From assembly GCA_028817435.1 (NCBI GenBank), contig JAPPPQ010000017.1, positions 1 through 64,000 of the forward strand: a stretch of DNA of 64,000 nt, written 5' to 3'. Shown here piece after piece: positions 53,002 through 60,970 of this stretch (within the stretch, counting starts at the first letter, position 1; the number at the start of each line of letters is the position of its first letter). Source of the stretch: Deltaproteobacteria bacterium (GTDB lineage Bacteria > Myxococcota_A > UBA9160 > UBA6930). The position numbers and the translations under genes are program-made. Under the pieces are notes generated by a model that ran no database searches, was not told the DNA's origin, and saw only the letters and a list, made by a program, of their open reading frames with translations.

Positions 53002-53895
53002 ATGCGCTGCGGCAAACTCTTCGCTCTGTTCGCGCTGCTCTGCGCCGGGCTTCCGGCGGCGGCGGCGGCGCAGGGCGAAGTCCAGATTTCGGTGCAGAAA
53101 GTCGCCGATGGGCTGCATATGCTGGTGGGGCGGGGCGGCAACATCGCCATTTCCACCGGCGCGGATGGGCCGCTGATCGTGGACGATCAATTCGCGCCGC
53201 TTGCGCCGAAAATCGAGGCGGCCGTGCGCGAGATTCAGGATGCGCCGCTGCGCTTTGTGCTGAACACCCACTGGCACGGCGACCACACCGGCGGCAACGA
53301 GATTTTCGGCGGCAAGGGGGCGCTGATTGCCGCCCACCACAATGTGCGCGCGCGGCTCAGCGCAAAGCAGTTTTCAAGCGTGTTCGAGCGCGAAACGCCG
53401 GCCGCGCCCGACGCCGCGCTGCCTGTGCTGACCTTCGAGGACGGCATGACGCTGCATTGGAATGGCGAGGAAATTGAAGTGCAGCACGCGGCCCGCGCCC
53501 ACACCGACGGCGATTCCATCGTCTGGTTCCGCCGCGCCAATGCAGTGCATCTGGGCGATCTCTACTTCAATGGCCTGTGGCCCTTCATTGATGTGGACAG
53601 CGGCGGCAGCCTGGATGGCACCATTGCGGCGCTGGGCGAGGCCCTCACCCGTCTGAACCGCCGCAGCAAGGTGATACCCGGCCACGGCCCGCTTTCCAAC
53701 CGCCGCGAGCTGCGCGCCTACCACAAAATGCTGATGGAGCTGCGCGCCCGGGTGAAGCGCGCCATTGCCGAAGGCGCGGATGCCGAAGCGCTTTCGCGCA
53801 GCGGCGTGGCGGACGATCTGGAAGAGCGCTGGGGCGGCGGCTTTTTGGATACCGCCACTTTCCTGCGCATTCTGCACGCCGATCTCTCGCGCTGA
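53002..53895 (+). CDS. Secreted metallo-beta-lactamase-fold hydrolase
   Basis: The 297 residues have a signal peptide (KLFALFALLCAGLPAAAAAQ) and an MBL core with zinc motif HWHGDH, then ARAHTDGDS, LGDLYFNG and PGHGPLS. The Asp after HWHG and the context resemble periplasmic MBL hydrolases of the SoxH/QuiP type rather than a proven beta-lactamase. The ATG at 53002 lies 2 bases after the adhesin stop, so co-transcription is likely; the functional link is unclear. It is convergent with prs. Confidence 0.86.
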   Translation: MRCGKLFALFALLCAGLPAAAAAQGEVQISVQKVADGLHMLVGRGGNIAISTGADGPLIVDDQFAPLAPKIEAAVREIQDAPLRFVLNTHWHGDHTGGNEIFGGKGALIAAHHNVRARLSAKQFSSVFERETPAAPDAALPVLTFEDGMTLHWNGEEIEVQHAARAHTDGDSIVWFRRANAVHLGDLYFNGLWPFIDVDSGGSLDGTIAALGEALTRLNRRSKVIPGHGPLSNRRELRAYHKMLMELRARVKRAIAEGADAEALSRSGVADDLEERWGGGFLDTATFLRILHADLSR

Positions 53896-53920
53896 GCGAA
53901 GTTGCGTGCGCTGAACGCGG

Positions 53921-54865
53921 CTAGCGAAACAGCCGCGAGACGCTGGAGCCGGTGTGAATGGCCTTCACGGCTTCGGCAAAGAGCTTGGCCACCGATTCCA
54001 CATGGATTTTCTCAATGCGCTTTTCTGAGGGCAGGGGCAGCGTGTCGGTGACCACCAGCGAGCGCAGCGGCGAGGACTCGATCTTTTCGACCGCCTTGCC
54101 GGAAAGCACGGGATGGACGCAGGCCGCCTGCACCTCGCGCGCGCCCCGGTCCAGCACAAAGCGCGTGGCTTCCATCAGCGTGCCGCCGCTGGCAATCTCG
54201 TCATCCACAATCAGTGCAATGCGGCCCTCCACATCGCCGATCAGGTTGGTGGCGCGGGCGTTTTCGTCGTCGCCATCGCGGCGCTTGTCCACCACGGCAA
54301 TGGGCAGGTTCAGGCGGTTTGCGTAAGCGCCAATTTCCTTGCTCTCGCCCACATCGCTGGCCACCAGCACATGGTTTGAGAGGTCGCGGTGGGCCTGCAG
54401 GTAATCGCAGAGAATCGGCGCGGCCTGCAGCTGATCTGCCGGAATGCGGAAGAAGCCCTGCACCTGCGGCGAGTGCAGATCCATGGTGAGCACGCGGTCG
54501 GCGCCGGCGGTTTCCAGCAGATCGGCCATGAGCCGCGCGGTAATGGAAATGCGCGGGCGATCCTTCTTGTCCGAACGCGCGTAGGGAAAGTAGGGCACCA
54601 CCGCGGTGATGCGCCGGGCCGAGGCGTGGCGCAGGGCGTCCACGGTCATCAGCAGCTCGACGATGCCCTCGGAGACCGGCGGGCAGGAGGGCTGCACCAC
54701 GAAGACATCGGCCTCGCGCACATTCTCGTCTATCTGCACCAGCAGATTCTCGTTGGAAAAGCGCACCGTGGTGGAAGGGCAGAGCTCGACGCCGAGGTGG
54801 CCGCAAATGGCCTTCGCCAGCGCCGGGTGCGCAGAGCCGCTGATGATCTTGATCTCGCCGCCCAT
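53921..54865 (-). CDS. prs: Ribose-phosphate pyrophosphokinase
   Basis: Makes PRPP from ribose 5-phosphate and ATP for nucleotide, histidine and tryptophan synthesis. The 314 residues match class I Prs throughout: SGSAHPALAKAI at the N-terminus, the FSNENLLVQI flexible loop, TMDLHSPQVQGFF, and the PRPP loop IVDDEIASGGTLMEA. The ATG at 54865 has GGGGAGGAAG upstream. It lies 36 bases after glnS on the same strand, so it is probably the last gene of a DUF2325-glnS-prs operon. Confidence 0.97.
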   Translation of the reverse strand: MGGEIKIISGSAHPALAKAICGHLGVELCPSTTVRFSNENLLVQIDENVREADVFVVQPSCPPVSEGIVELLMTVDALRHASARRITAVVPYFPYARSDKKDRPRISITARLMADLLETAGADRVLTMDLHSPQVQGFFRIPADQLQAAPILCDYLQAHRDLSNHVLVASDVGESKEIGAYANRLNLPIAVVDKRRDGDDENARATNLIGDVEGRIALIVDDEIASGGTLMEATRFVLDRGAREVQAACVHPVLSGKAVEKIESSPLRSLVVTDTLPLPSEKRIEKIHVESVAKLFAEAVKAIHTGSSVSRLFR

Positions 54866-54901
54866 GGCTTCCTCCCCAGGGGCCGCCCCCCCGGCCCAAT
54901 G

Positions 54902-56590
54902 CTAGCGCGGGCGCGGCGCTTGGCGGGCGGCAATTTTCGCCCAGGTGTCGCGCAGGGTGACGGTGCGCACCAGCACCAGCGCGCCGGGCCTGCTGTCGGC
55001 GTCCACGCAAAAATAGCCGAGGCGCTCGAGCTGCAGGCGCTCTCCGGGGCGGGCCTGCGCCAGTTCGGGCTCCATCCAGCAGCGCGGCAGCACGCGCAGC
55101 GAATCTTCCGCCAGGCTCGCGCTCAGGTCTGGCGCCTTCAGCGGCTCTGCGTCGCGGAACAGCGGGCCGGTAAGGCGCACTTCGGCGGGAATGGCGTGGC
55201 GCGCCGAAACCCAGTGCAATGCGCCGCGCACCTTGCGGCCATCAGCGGCTTGGCCGCCGCGGCTCTGGGGATCGTAGCGGCAGCGCACCAGCGCAATTTC
55301 GCCATCTGCGCCGCGCTCAAAGCCCGTGCATGTCACCAGATAGGCCGAGCGCAGCCGCACCTCGCGCCCCGGCGCCATGCGGAAGAACTTCCGGGGCGGC
55401 TCTTCCATGAAATCGCCGCGCTCAATCCAGAGTTCCCGGCCAAAGGGCGCGTTGCGCAGCCCCGCCGCCTCGTCTTCGGGATTGTTCTGCAGCGCGACTT
55501 CTTCGGTGGCGTCTTCGGGGTAATTTTCAATGACCAGGCGCAGCGGATTCAGCACGCCCATGCGGCGCGGCGCGCAGAGGTTCAATTCGCCGCGGATCTC
55601 GTGCTCCAGGCGGGCGAGCTCGATGGTGTTGTCGCGGCGGGTGGCGCCCACCCCCGCGCAAAAGCGGCGAATTGCGCCGGGCGTGTAGCCGCGGCGGCGC
55701 AGCCCGGCCAGGGTGGGCATGCGCGGATCGTCCCAGCCCCGCACGCGCTGTTCTTCCACCAAGCGCCGCAGCCAGCGCTTTTGCATCACCGTGTGGCTGA
55801 GGTTGAGGCGCGAAAATTCAATCTGCCTGGGACGCGGTTCGGGCAGCTCGAGATTTTCCAAAATCCACTCGTAGAGCGGGCGGTGGCCGGCGAACTCTGC
55901 CGAGCACAGCGAGTGGGTAATGCCCTCGATGGCGTCGCTCAGGCAGTGCGCGAAATCGTAGAGCGGGTAAATGGGCCACTGCTTGCCGGTGCGGTGGTGG
56001 GATTCGTTCAGAATGCGGTAGAAGACCGGGTCGCGCAGCGTCAACACCGCCGAGGCCATGTCAATTTTGCCGCGCAGCACCCGCGCGCCCGGCTCAAATT
56101 CTCCCGCGCGCATGCGCTGAAAGAGGTCGAGGTTCTCTTCGGCGCTGCGCCCGCGGTAGGGACTCTCTTCGCCGGGTTCGGTCAGTCCGCCGCGCCGCGC
56201 CTCAATTTCCGCCGGGGTGAGATCGCAGACAAATGCGTGGCCGCGCCGGATCAATTCGCAGGCCCACTGGTAGAGCTGCTCGAAGTAATCGGATGCAAAG
56301 TAGCGCCGCCCGCCCCAGTCAAAGCCCAGCCAGCGCAGATCCTCTTCCTGCGCCTTCACAAACTCGGCGCTCTCCGAAACCGGGTTGGTATCGTCAAAGC
56401 GCAGATTGCAGCGCCCGCCGGTCTCTTCGGCAATGCCGAAGTTCAGGCAAATGGCCTTGGCGTGGCCGATGTGCAAATAGCCGTTGGGTTCGGGGGGCCA
56501 GCGCGTGACCACCTGCCGGTGCTTTCCCGAAGCGAGGTCCGCCTGCACAATCTGGCGGATGAAATCGAGCGGCGCCGTCGCCTCGGCCAC
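54902..56590 (-). CDS. glnS: Glutaminyl-tRNA synthetase
   Basis: Class I synthetase that charges tRNA-Gln directly. The 562 residues begin VAEATAPLDFIRQIV, then PPEPNGYLHIGHAKAICLNFG (HIGH), the GlnRS-specific FDDTNP, and EFSRLNLSHTVMQKRWL, where the KMSKS loop reads VMQKR in place of the usual VMSKR. The anticodon-binding beta-barrels follow. The GTG at 56590 shares one base with the stop of the upstream gene (TAGTG). The track ORF to 56842 overextends into that gene. GlnRS presence supports a gamma/beta origin. Confidence 0.95.
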   Translation of the reverse strand: MAEATAPLDFIRQIVQADLASGKHRQVVTRWPPEPNGYLHIGHAKAICLNFGIAEETGGRCNLRFDDTNPVSESAEFVKAQEEDLRWLGFDWGGRRYFASDYFEQLYQWACELIRRGHAFVCDLTPAEIEARRGGLTEPGEESPYRGRSAEENLDLFQRMRAGEFEPGARVLRGKIDMASAVLTLRDPVFYRILNESHHRTGKQWPIYPLYDFAHCLSDAIEGITHSLCSAEFAGHRPLYEWILENLELPEPRPRQIEFSRLNLSHTVMQKRWLRRLVEEQRVRGWDDPRMPTLAGLRRRGYTPGAIRRFCAGVGATRRDNTIELARLEHEIRGELNLCAPRRMGVLNPLRLVIENYPEDATEEVALQNNPEDEAAGLRNAPFGRELWIERGDFMEEPPRKFFRMAPGREVRLRSAYLVTCTGFERGADGEIALVRCRYDPQSRGGQAADGRKVRGALHWVSARHAIPAEVRLTGPLFRDAEPLKAPDLSASLAEDSLRVLPRCWMEPELAQARPGERLQLERLGYFCVDADSRPGALVLVRTVTLRDTWAKIAARQAPRPR

Positions 56591-58815
56591 TACGCCCCCG
56601 AGCCGGCCTTCGTGCGCCGGGCCACCTGCGCGGCCTTGAGAATCGCCTGGCGCAGCGAGTTGTGGCCGTGGCCGGGGCAGGGGATCCAGGGCTTCTCGTA
56701 GGTGCCGGCCAGCTTGCGCACCGACTGCCCGAGGCCGGTGCGCACAAACTGCATCAAAATCACGGCGTCGGCGCGGTGAATGCGGTTGCTGAGCTCGTCC
56801 TTGATGCGCCCCCAGTTGCTGTTCCAGTTGGTGAAGTGCCACTCGATGGCGATGTTCTGCTCCGCCATCTCCTTGTCGAGCTTGGCCCGGTAGTTCTCCT
56901 GCTTCTCGTTGCCGCCGACGAACATCAGCGAAACCGGCGTGTGGTCCTCCTCTTCCTCCTCATCGCCGCGCTTGTCCCGGAACTCCTTTTGCAGGCGGTT
57001 TTCCAGGGCGTCCAGCGCTTCCTTGGCCTGGCCCTCGGGGTTCAGCTCGCGCATGGTCTCCATGGTGCTGAGAGCTTCGGTAATGCGCTTTTTGGACATA
57101 TAGCTCTGCGCCAGCTCGAAGCAGCCGGCCATGGCCTTTTCGGGGTTGCCGGATTCCCGGTGCAGCCGCACCAGCGCCTCCTGCTGCTCGAAGATATCCC
57201 AGCCGGTGCGCCAGTCGCCCTGCTTTTCCTCCAGCAGCGCGATGAAGTCCCCGCTCTTCTTCTCGGATTGCGCCAAAATCTCCAGGGCGTCGAGGGCGCT
57301 GGTCGCCATTTCGCGGTCGGGCTTGCTCGCCCGGCTGCTGCCGCTCAGCAACAGCCGCCAGGCATTCCAGCGCTCGTCGGCATTGAGCTTCTTCGCCACT
57401 TCGGGGCTCTCGAGCAGCTTGGCGAGTTCGCTGCGCAGTTCCTGCGATTGCGCGGCGAGGTTTTCGTCGAGCGCGCCCAGCACCTGAATGCCGTGCAGCT
57501 TCAGCACCAGCGGCGCGAGTTCCGCCGCGCTGCGGGGATCGTTCTCGCTGGCCAGATTCATCGCTTCCAATTCCAGTTCCGTGGGAAGCCGCACGCCGCC
57601 CCGCAGCCCTTCGCTCAATTGCTCAACGGCGCGCCGGGCTGTCTTGCCCTTCTTGCCGGTGCGCAATTCCAAAAAGGCCAGGTAAAAGCGCGCGCGATCC
57701 AAAAGCCCGCTGCGCTCCCACACCGGCGGGCCGCCGCCCTTTGCTTGCCCGCTCTGCTGCATGGAGCCGACGGCCCGCTGCAGCTGTTCAATGGCGACGG
57801 GATTCTCCGTTTCGGCCGGTGCGGAAAGAGCGGGGAAGGCCAGCAGCACCAGCGCCAGCGGCGAGGCGTTTTCGCCCTGGGCGGCTTCTTGCAGATCGTC
57901 CATGGCCTCGGGAAGCTTCTTCTGGTGCTCGTGCTTGAGCGGGAACACCATGTCGTCCTGGTAATGCTGAATGCCAATTTTGCACAGCGCGCGCTGGGCC
58001 AGCAGTTCCTGCCGATCTGCAGCGCCGCCGCCGTTTTGCAGCAGGCCATCCAGCCGGGCCTGCGCTTTGCCAAACTTGCCCTCCATGCGCAGGCAAATGG
58101 CGTAGATGCGCTCAATGCGCCGGGCCAGCGCCGGCAGTTCGCCGTTTGCGGATGCGCTGCCGGTCGCCCTGTCGAGTTTCTCCCAGACGGCTTCGAGCAG
58201 GCCCTCGATCTTCCCGAAATCGTCCTTGTTGGCATTCAGCATGGCGGGGTGCGCCCAATCGTGGACCACGGTTGCGAAGTGCAGGTCGCCGGGCTTCGCG
58301 TGGCTTTCAATCCAGCTTCGGGCGTTCTTCAGATCGCCGGCCTGGAGCAGGGGGGCGATCAGTTGCGGGAACAAAATCGCGGATGCCTCTGAGTTTCCTT
58401 CCAGCAGGACGCCCCGGTCATTTCCGCTCAGACTCTTCAGCAATGCCGGCTTCTCGGCGTCCGCTTTGGTTTCCAGATATCCGCACAGATACCATCTGCG
58501 TTCTTCGGGCTCTCCGCCGTCTGGCTCCCGCAGCGGCGTGCCCGACAGGGCGTCCAGGTAGCCCCGGTGAAAGTGCCCCTTCGCCTGCGCGCCGCCCAGC
58601 TGGATGACCTGGCCGACCAGCGCCTCCAGGTTCTCCCGGGGCAGCGCGCCGGGCGCGTTGCGGAGCGAGCTCACCAGCGCGTGCTGAATGGCGCGGTCGA
58701 GAATGCTGAATTCCGCAGATATCTCGCTGAGGTCGCGGGGTAGAATATTCTTGGCTTCGTCTTTCCTGGCTGCGTTTGCCTTGGCTTTGTTCTTCGCCGA
58801 TTTGTTTTTCGCCAT
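56590..58815 (-). CDS. Uncharacterised helical-repeat protein with DUF2325-like C-terminus
   Basis: A 741-residue cytoplasmic protein with no recognised enzyme motif. The N-terminus is Lys-rich (MAKNKSAKNKAKANAARKDEAKN). Residues about 50-620 are Ala/Leu-rich helical pairs resembling degenerate TPR repeats, and an acidic run (KRGDEEEEEDHT) follows. The C-terminal ~110 residues (VSLMFVGGNEKQENY, HFTNWN, RADAVILMQF, KPWIPCPGHGHNSLRQAI) look like the DUF2325 Rossmann-like fold. It is translationally coupled to glnS by TAGTG. Its base composition is slightly less GC-biased than its neighbours. The function is unknown. Confidence 0.7.
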   Translation of the reverse strand: MAKNKSAKNKAKANAARKDEAKNILPRDLSEISAEFSILDRAIQHALVSSLRNAPGALPRENLEALVGQVIQLGGAQAKGHFHRGYLDALSGTPLREPDGGEPEERRWYLCGYLETKADAEKPALLKSLSGNDRGVLLEGNSEASAILFPQLIAPLLQAGDLKNARSWIESHAKPGDLHFATVVHDWAHPAMLNANKDDFGKIEGLLEAVWEKLDRATGSASANGELPALARRIERIYAICLRMEGKFGKAQARLDGLLQNGGGAADRQELLAQRALCKIGIQHYQDDMVFPLKHEHQKKLPEAMDDLQEAAQGENASPLALVLLAFPALSAPAETENPVAIEQLQRAVGSMQQSGQAKGGGPPVWERSGLLDRARFYLAFLELRTGKKGKTARRAVEQLSEGLRGGVRLPTELELEAMNLASENDPRSAAELAPLVLKLHGIQVLGALDENLAAQSQELRSELAKLLESPEVAKKLNADERWNAWRLLLSGSSRASKPDREMATSALDALEILAQSEKKSGDFIALLEEKQGDWRTGWDIFEQQEALVRLHRESGNPEKAMAGCFELAQSYMSKKRITEALSTMETMRELNPEGQAKEALDALENRLQKEFRDKRGDEEEEEDHTPVSLMFVGGNEKQENYRAKLDKEMAEQNIAIEWHFTNWNSNWGRIKDELSNRIHRADAVILMQFVRTGLGQSVRKLAGTYEKPWIPCPGHGHNSLRQAILKAAQVARRTKAGSGA

Positions 58816-58984
58816 GAGGGGCCTCCTTCTCTTTGGGGCCGGGGCCTGCCCGCCCTTTGCGGAAGTGTAGCGCGCCGCCCGCGCCGCCCCCAGTGTGGCA
58901 CAGCGCCGCCCCCCCGGTCAAGGGCCGCCACGGGGCCGCTACACTGGCAGGGGGAATCGGGGGAAAATTGCCTTGTCACGAGCC

Positions 58985-60970
58985 ATGCGCGCGCTGGCCT
59001 GCGCCGCCCTGTGGGGGGCGCTTTCCTGCGGGGCGGGGCCGCCCGCGCCGGGGGGGCCGGTGGCGCGCTGGCCCGATTACGGCGGCGGCAAGCAGGGCCT
59101 CTCGTTCTCGCCGCTCACGCAGATTACGCCGCAGAATGTGGCCCGGCTCCGGCCCGCCTGGATTTTCCGCCATGGCGATGTGGCGGACGGCAGCGGCGCA
59201 GAGAGCCGCACCTCTTTTCAGGCGCGCCCCATCGTCCCGGACGATACGCTCTACTTTTGCACCGGCTTCGACCATGTGGTGGCGCTGGATCCCGAGAGCG
59301 GCGCGCAGCGCTGGCGCTTCGATCCCAAACTGCGCACGCGCAAACTGGGCGGCCCCTATCCGCTGGTGTGCCGGGGTGTCGCCTGGTGGCGGGATGCGCG
59401 GCGCGGTGGCGGCGTTTGCGCAGAGCGCATTTTCATCGGCACGAAAGATTCGGAACTGATCGCTCTGGACGCCGAAACCGGCGCGCCCTGTGCAGATTTT
59501 GGCGTGGCGGGCCGCGTTGCATTGCGCGAGGGCCTGGGGGAAGCGCCTGCCTGGGAATACTATGTCACCTCGCCGCCCCTGGTCATTGGCGATGTGGTGG
59601 TGGTTGGCGCGCTGGTGCAGGACAACCTGCGCGTGGATGCGCCGGGCGGCGTGGTGCGCGCCTACGATGCGCGCAGCGGCGCGCTGCGCTGGGCGTGGGA
59701 TCCCGTGCCGCCCGGTTGGCGCGAGCGCGAGCGCCAGCGGGTGCAACAGCCCGGCGCGCAGCGCTTTGCTTCGGGCACGCCGAATGTGTGGTCCATTCTC
59801 TCGGGAGACCCCGCGCGCGGGCTGGTCTTTGCGCCCACCGGCAATCCCTCGCCGGATCTCTTCAACGCCGTCCGCCGCGGCCTGGATTACTACGGCAGTT
59901 CGGTGGTGGCGCTTTCTGCCCGCACCGGGCAGGTAGCCTGGCGTTTTCAGACGGTGCACCGGGATGTCTGGGATTACGATGTGCCCGCGCAGCCGGTGCT
60001 GTTTCAAATTCCCGGCGTGGGGGGCGGGCGGCCCGGCGTGGCGCAAATTACCAAGATGGGTTTTTTGTTTCTGCTCGACCGCGAGAGCGGCGCGCCGCTC
60101 TATCCGGTGGAAGAGCGGCCGGTGCCGCAATCCGGCGCGCCCGGCGAGTTGCTTTCGCCCACGCAGCCCTTTCCCACGCACCCCGCGCCGCTGTTGCCGC
60201 TTTCGCTGCAGCCGGAGCAGGCATTCGGCTTCACGCCGCTGGACCGCGCCGATTGCCGCAGCAAGCTCGCCGCCTTCCGCAACGAGGGAATTTTCACGCC
60301 GCCGAGTCTGGGCGGCTCCATTGTTTATCCGGGCAACGCGGGGGGGCCGAACTGGGGGGGCATTTCTGTGGATCCGCAGCGCGGCACGGCCTTCGTCAAT
60401 ATGATGCGCGCGCCGGCTGTCGCCACCCTGGTGCCGCGCGCCGAGGCCGGAAAGCTGGACTTCGAATCCGCCGCCTATCCCGAAGAGCTCTACCCCATGC
60501 GCGGCGCGCCCTATGCCGTGCGCCGCACTCCGCTGCTGTCGAATTTTGGCGCGCCCTGCGTGCCGCCGCCCTGGGGCACTCTCAGCGCGGTGGATTTGAA
60601 AAGCGGCCGCAAGCGCTGGGAGGTGACGCTGGGCACCACCCGGGATCAAGCGCCCTGGCCGCTGTGGTTTAACAACGGCGCGCCCAACCTGGGCGGCACG
60701 TTGGCGACGGCCAGCGGCCTGGTCTTCATCGGCGCCACCACCGATCAATTCTTCCGCGCCTTCGACGCCGAAAGCGGCGCAGAACTCTGGCGCCAGCGCA
60801 TTCCCTACACCGCCAACGCCACCCCCATCAGCTACCGCCTGCGCCCGGACTCGCGCCAGTTCGTAGTCATCGCCGCCGGCGGCCACGGCTGGTCCGCCCC
60901 CGGCGACACCCTGATCGCCTACGCTCTCCCTGAACGCCGCCCGGCCGTCAGACCAATTCCGGGTCGGTGA
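58985..60970 (+). CDS. PQQ-dependent dehydrogenase (quinoprotein, 8-bladed propeller)
   Basis: Exported quinoprotein of 661 residues. The N-terminus MRALACAALWGALSCGAG is a signal peptide with a possible but non-canonical lipobox Cys. Propeller motifs recur as VVALDPESGAQRWRFDP, LIALDAETGAP, VVALSARTGQVAWRFQTVHRDVWDYDVPAQPVL and FFRAFDAESGAELWRQRIP. The HRDVWDYD motif is typical of membrane-type quinoprotein dehydrogenases. Pairs of Cys suggest disulfides. The alcohol or sugar substrate is unknown. A TTG at 58973 is an alternative start; TACACT at 58940 may be the -10. It overlaps the convergent Rieske/ThDP gene by 23 bases. Confidence 0.85.
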   Translation: MRALACAALWGALSCGAGPPAPGGPVARWPDYGGGKQGLSFSPLTQITPQNVARLRPAWIFRHGDVADGSGAESRTSFQARPIVPDDTLYFCTGFDHVVALDPESGAQRWRFDPKLRTRKLGGPYPLVCRGVAWWRDARRGGGVCAERIFIGTKDSELIALDAETGAPCADFGVAGRVALREGLGEAPAWEYYVTSPPLVIGDVVVVGALVQDNLRVDAPGGVVRAYDARSGALRWAWDPVPPGWRERERQRVQQPGAQRFASGTPNVWSILSGDPARGLVFAPTGNPSPDLFNAVRRGLDYYGSSVVALSARTGQVAWRFQTVHRDVWDYDVPAQPVLFQIPGVGGGRPGVAQITKMGFLFLLDRESGAPLYPVEERPVPQSGAPGELLSPTQPFPTHPAPLLPLSLQPEQAFGFTPLDRADCRSKLAAFRNEGIFTPPSLGGSIVYPGNAGGPNWGGISVDPQRGTAFVNMMRAPAVATLVPRAEAGKLDFESAAYPEELYPMRGAPYAVRRTPLLSNFGAPCVPPPWGTLSAVDLKSGRKRWEVTLGTTRDQAPWPLWFNNGAPNLGGTLATASGLVFIGATTDQFFRAFDAESGAELWRQRIPYTANATPISYRLRPDSRQFVVIAAGGHGWSAPGDTLIAYALPERRPAVRPIPGR

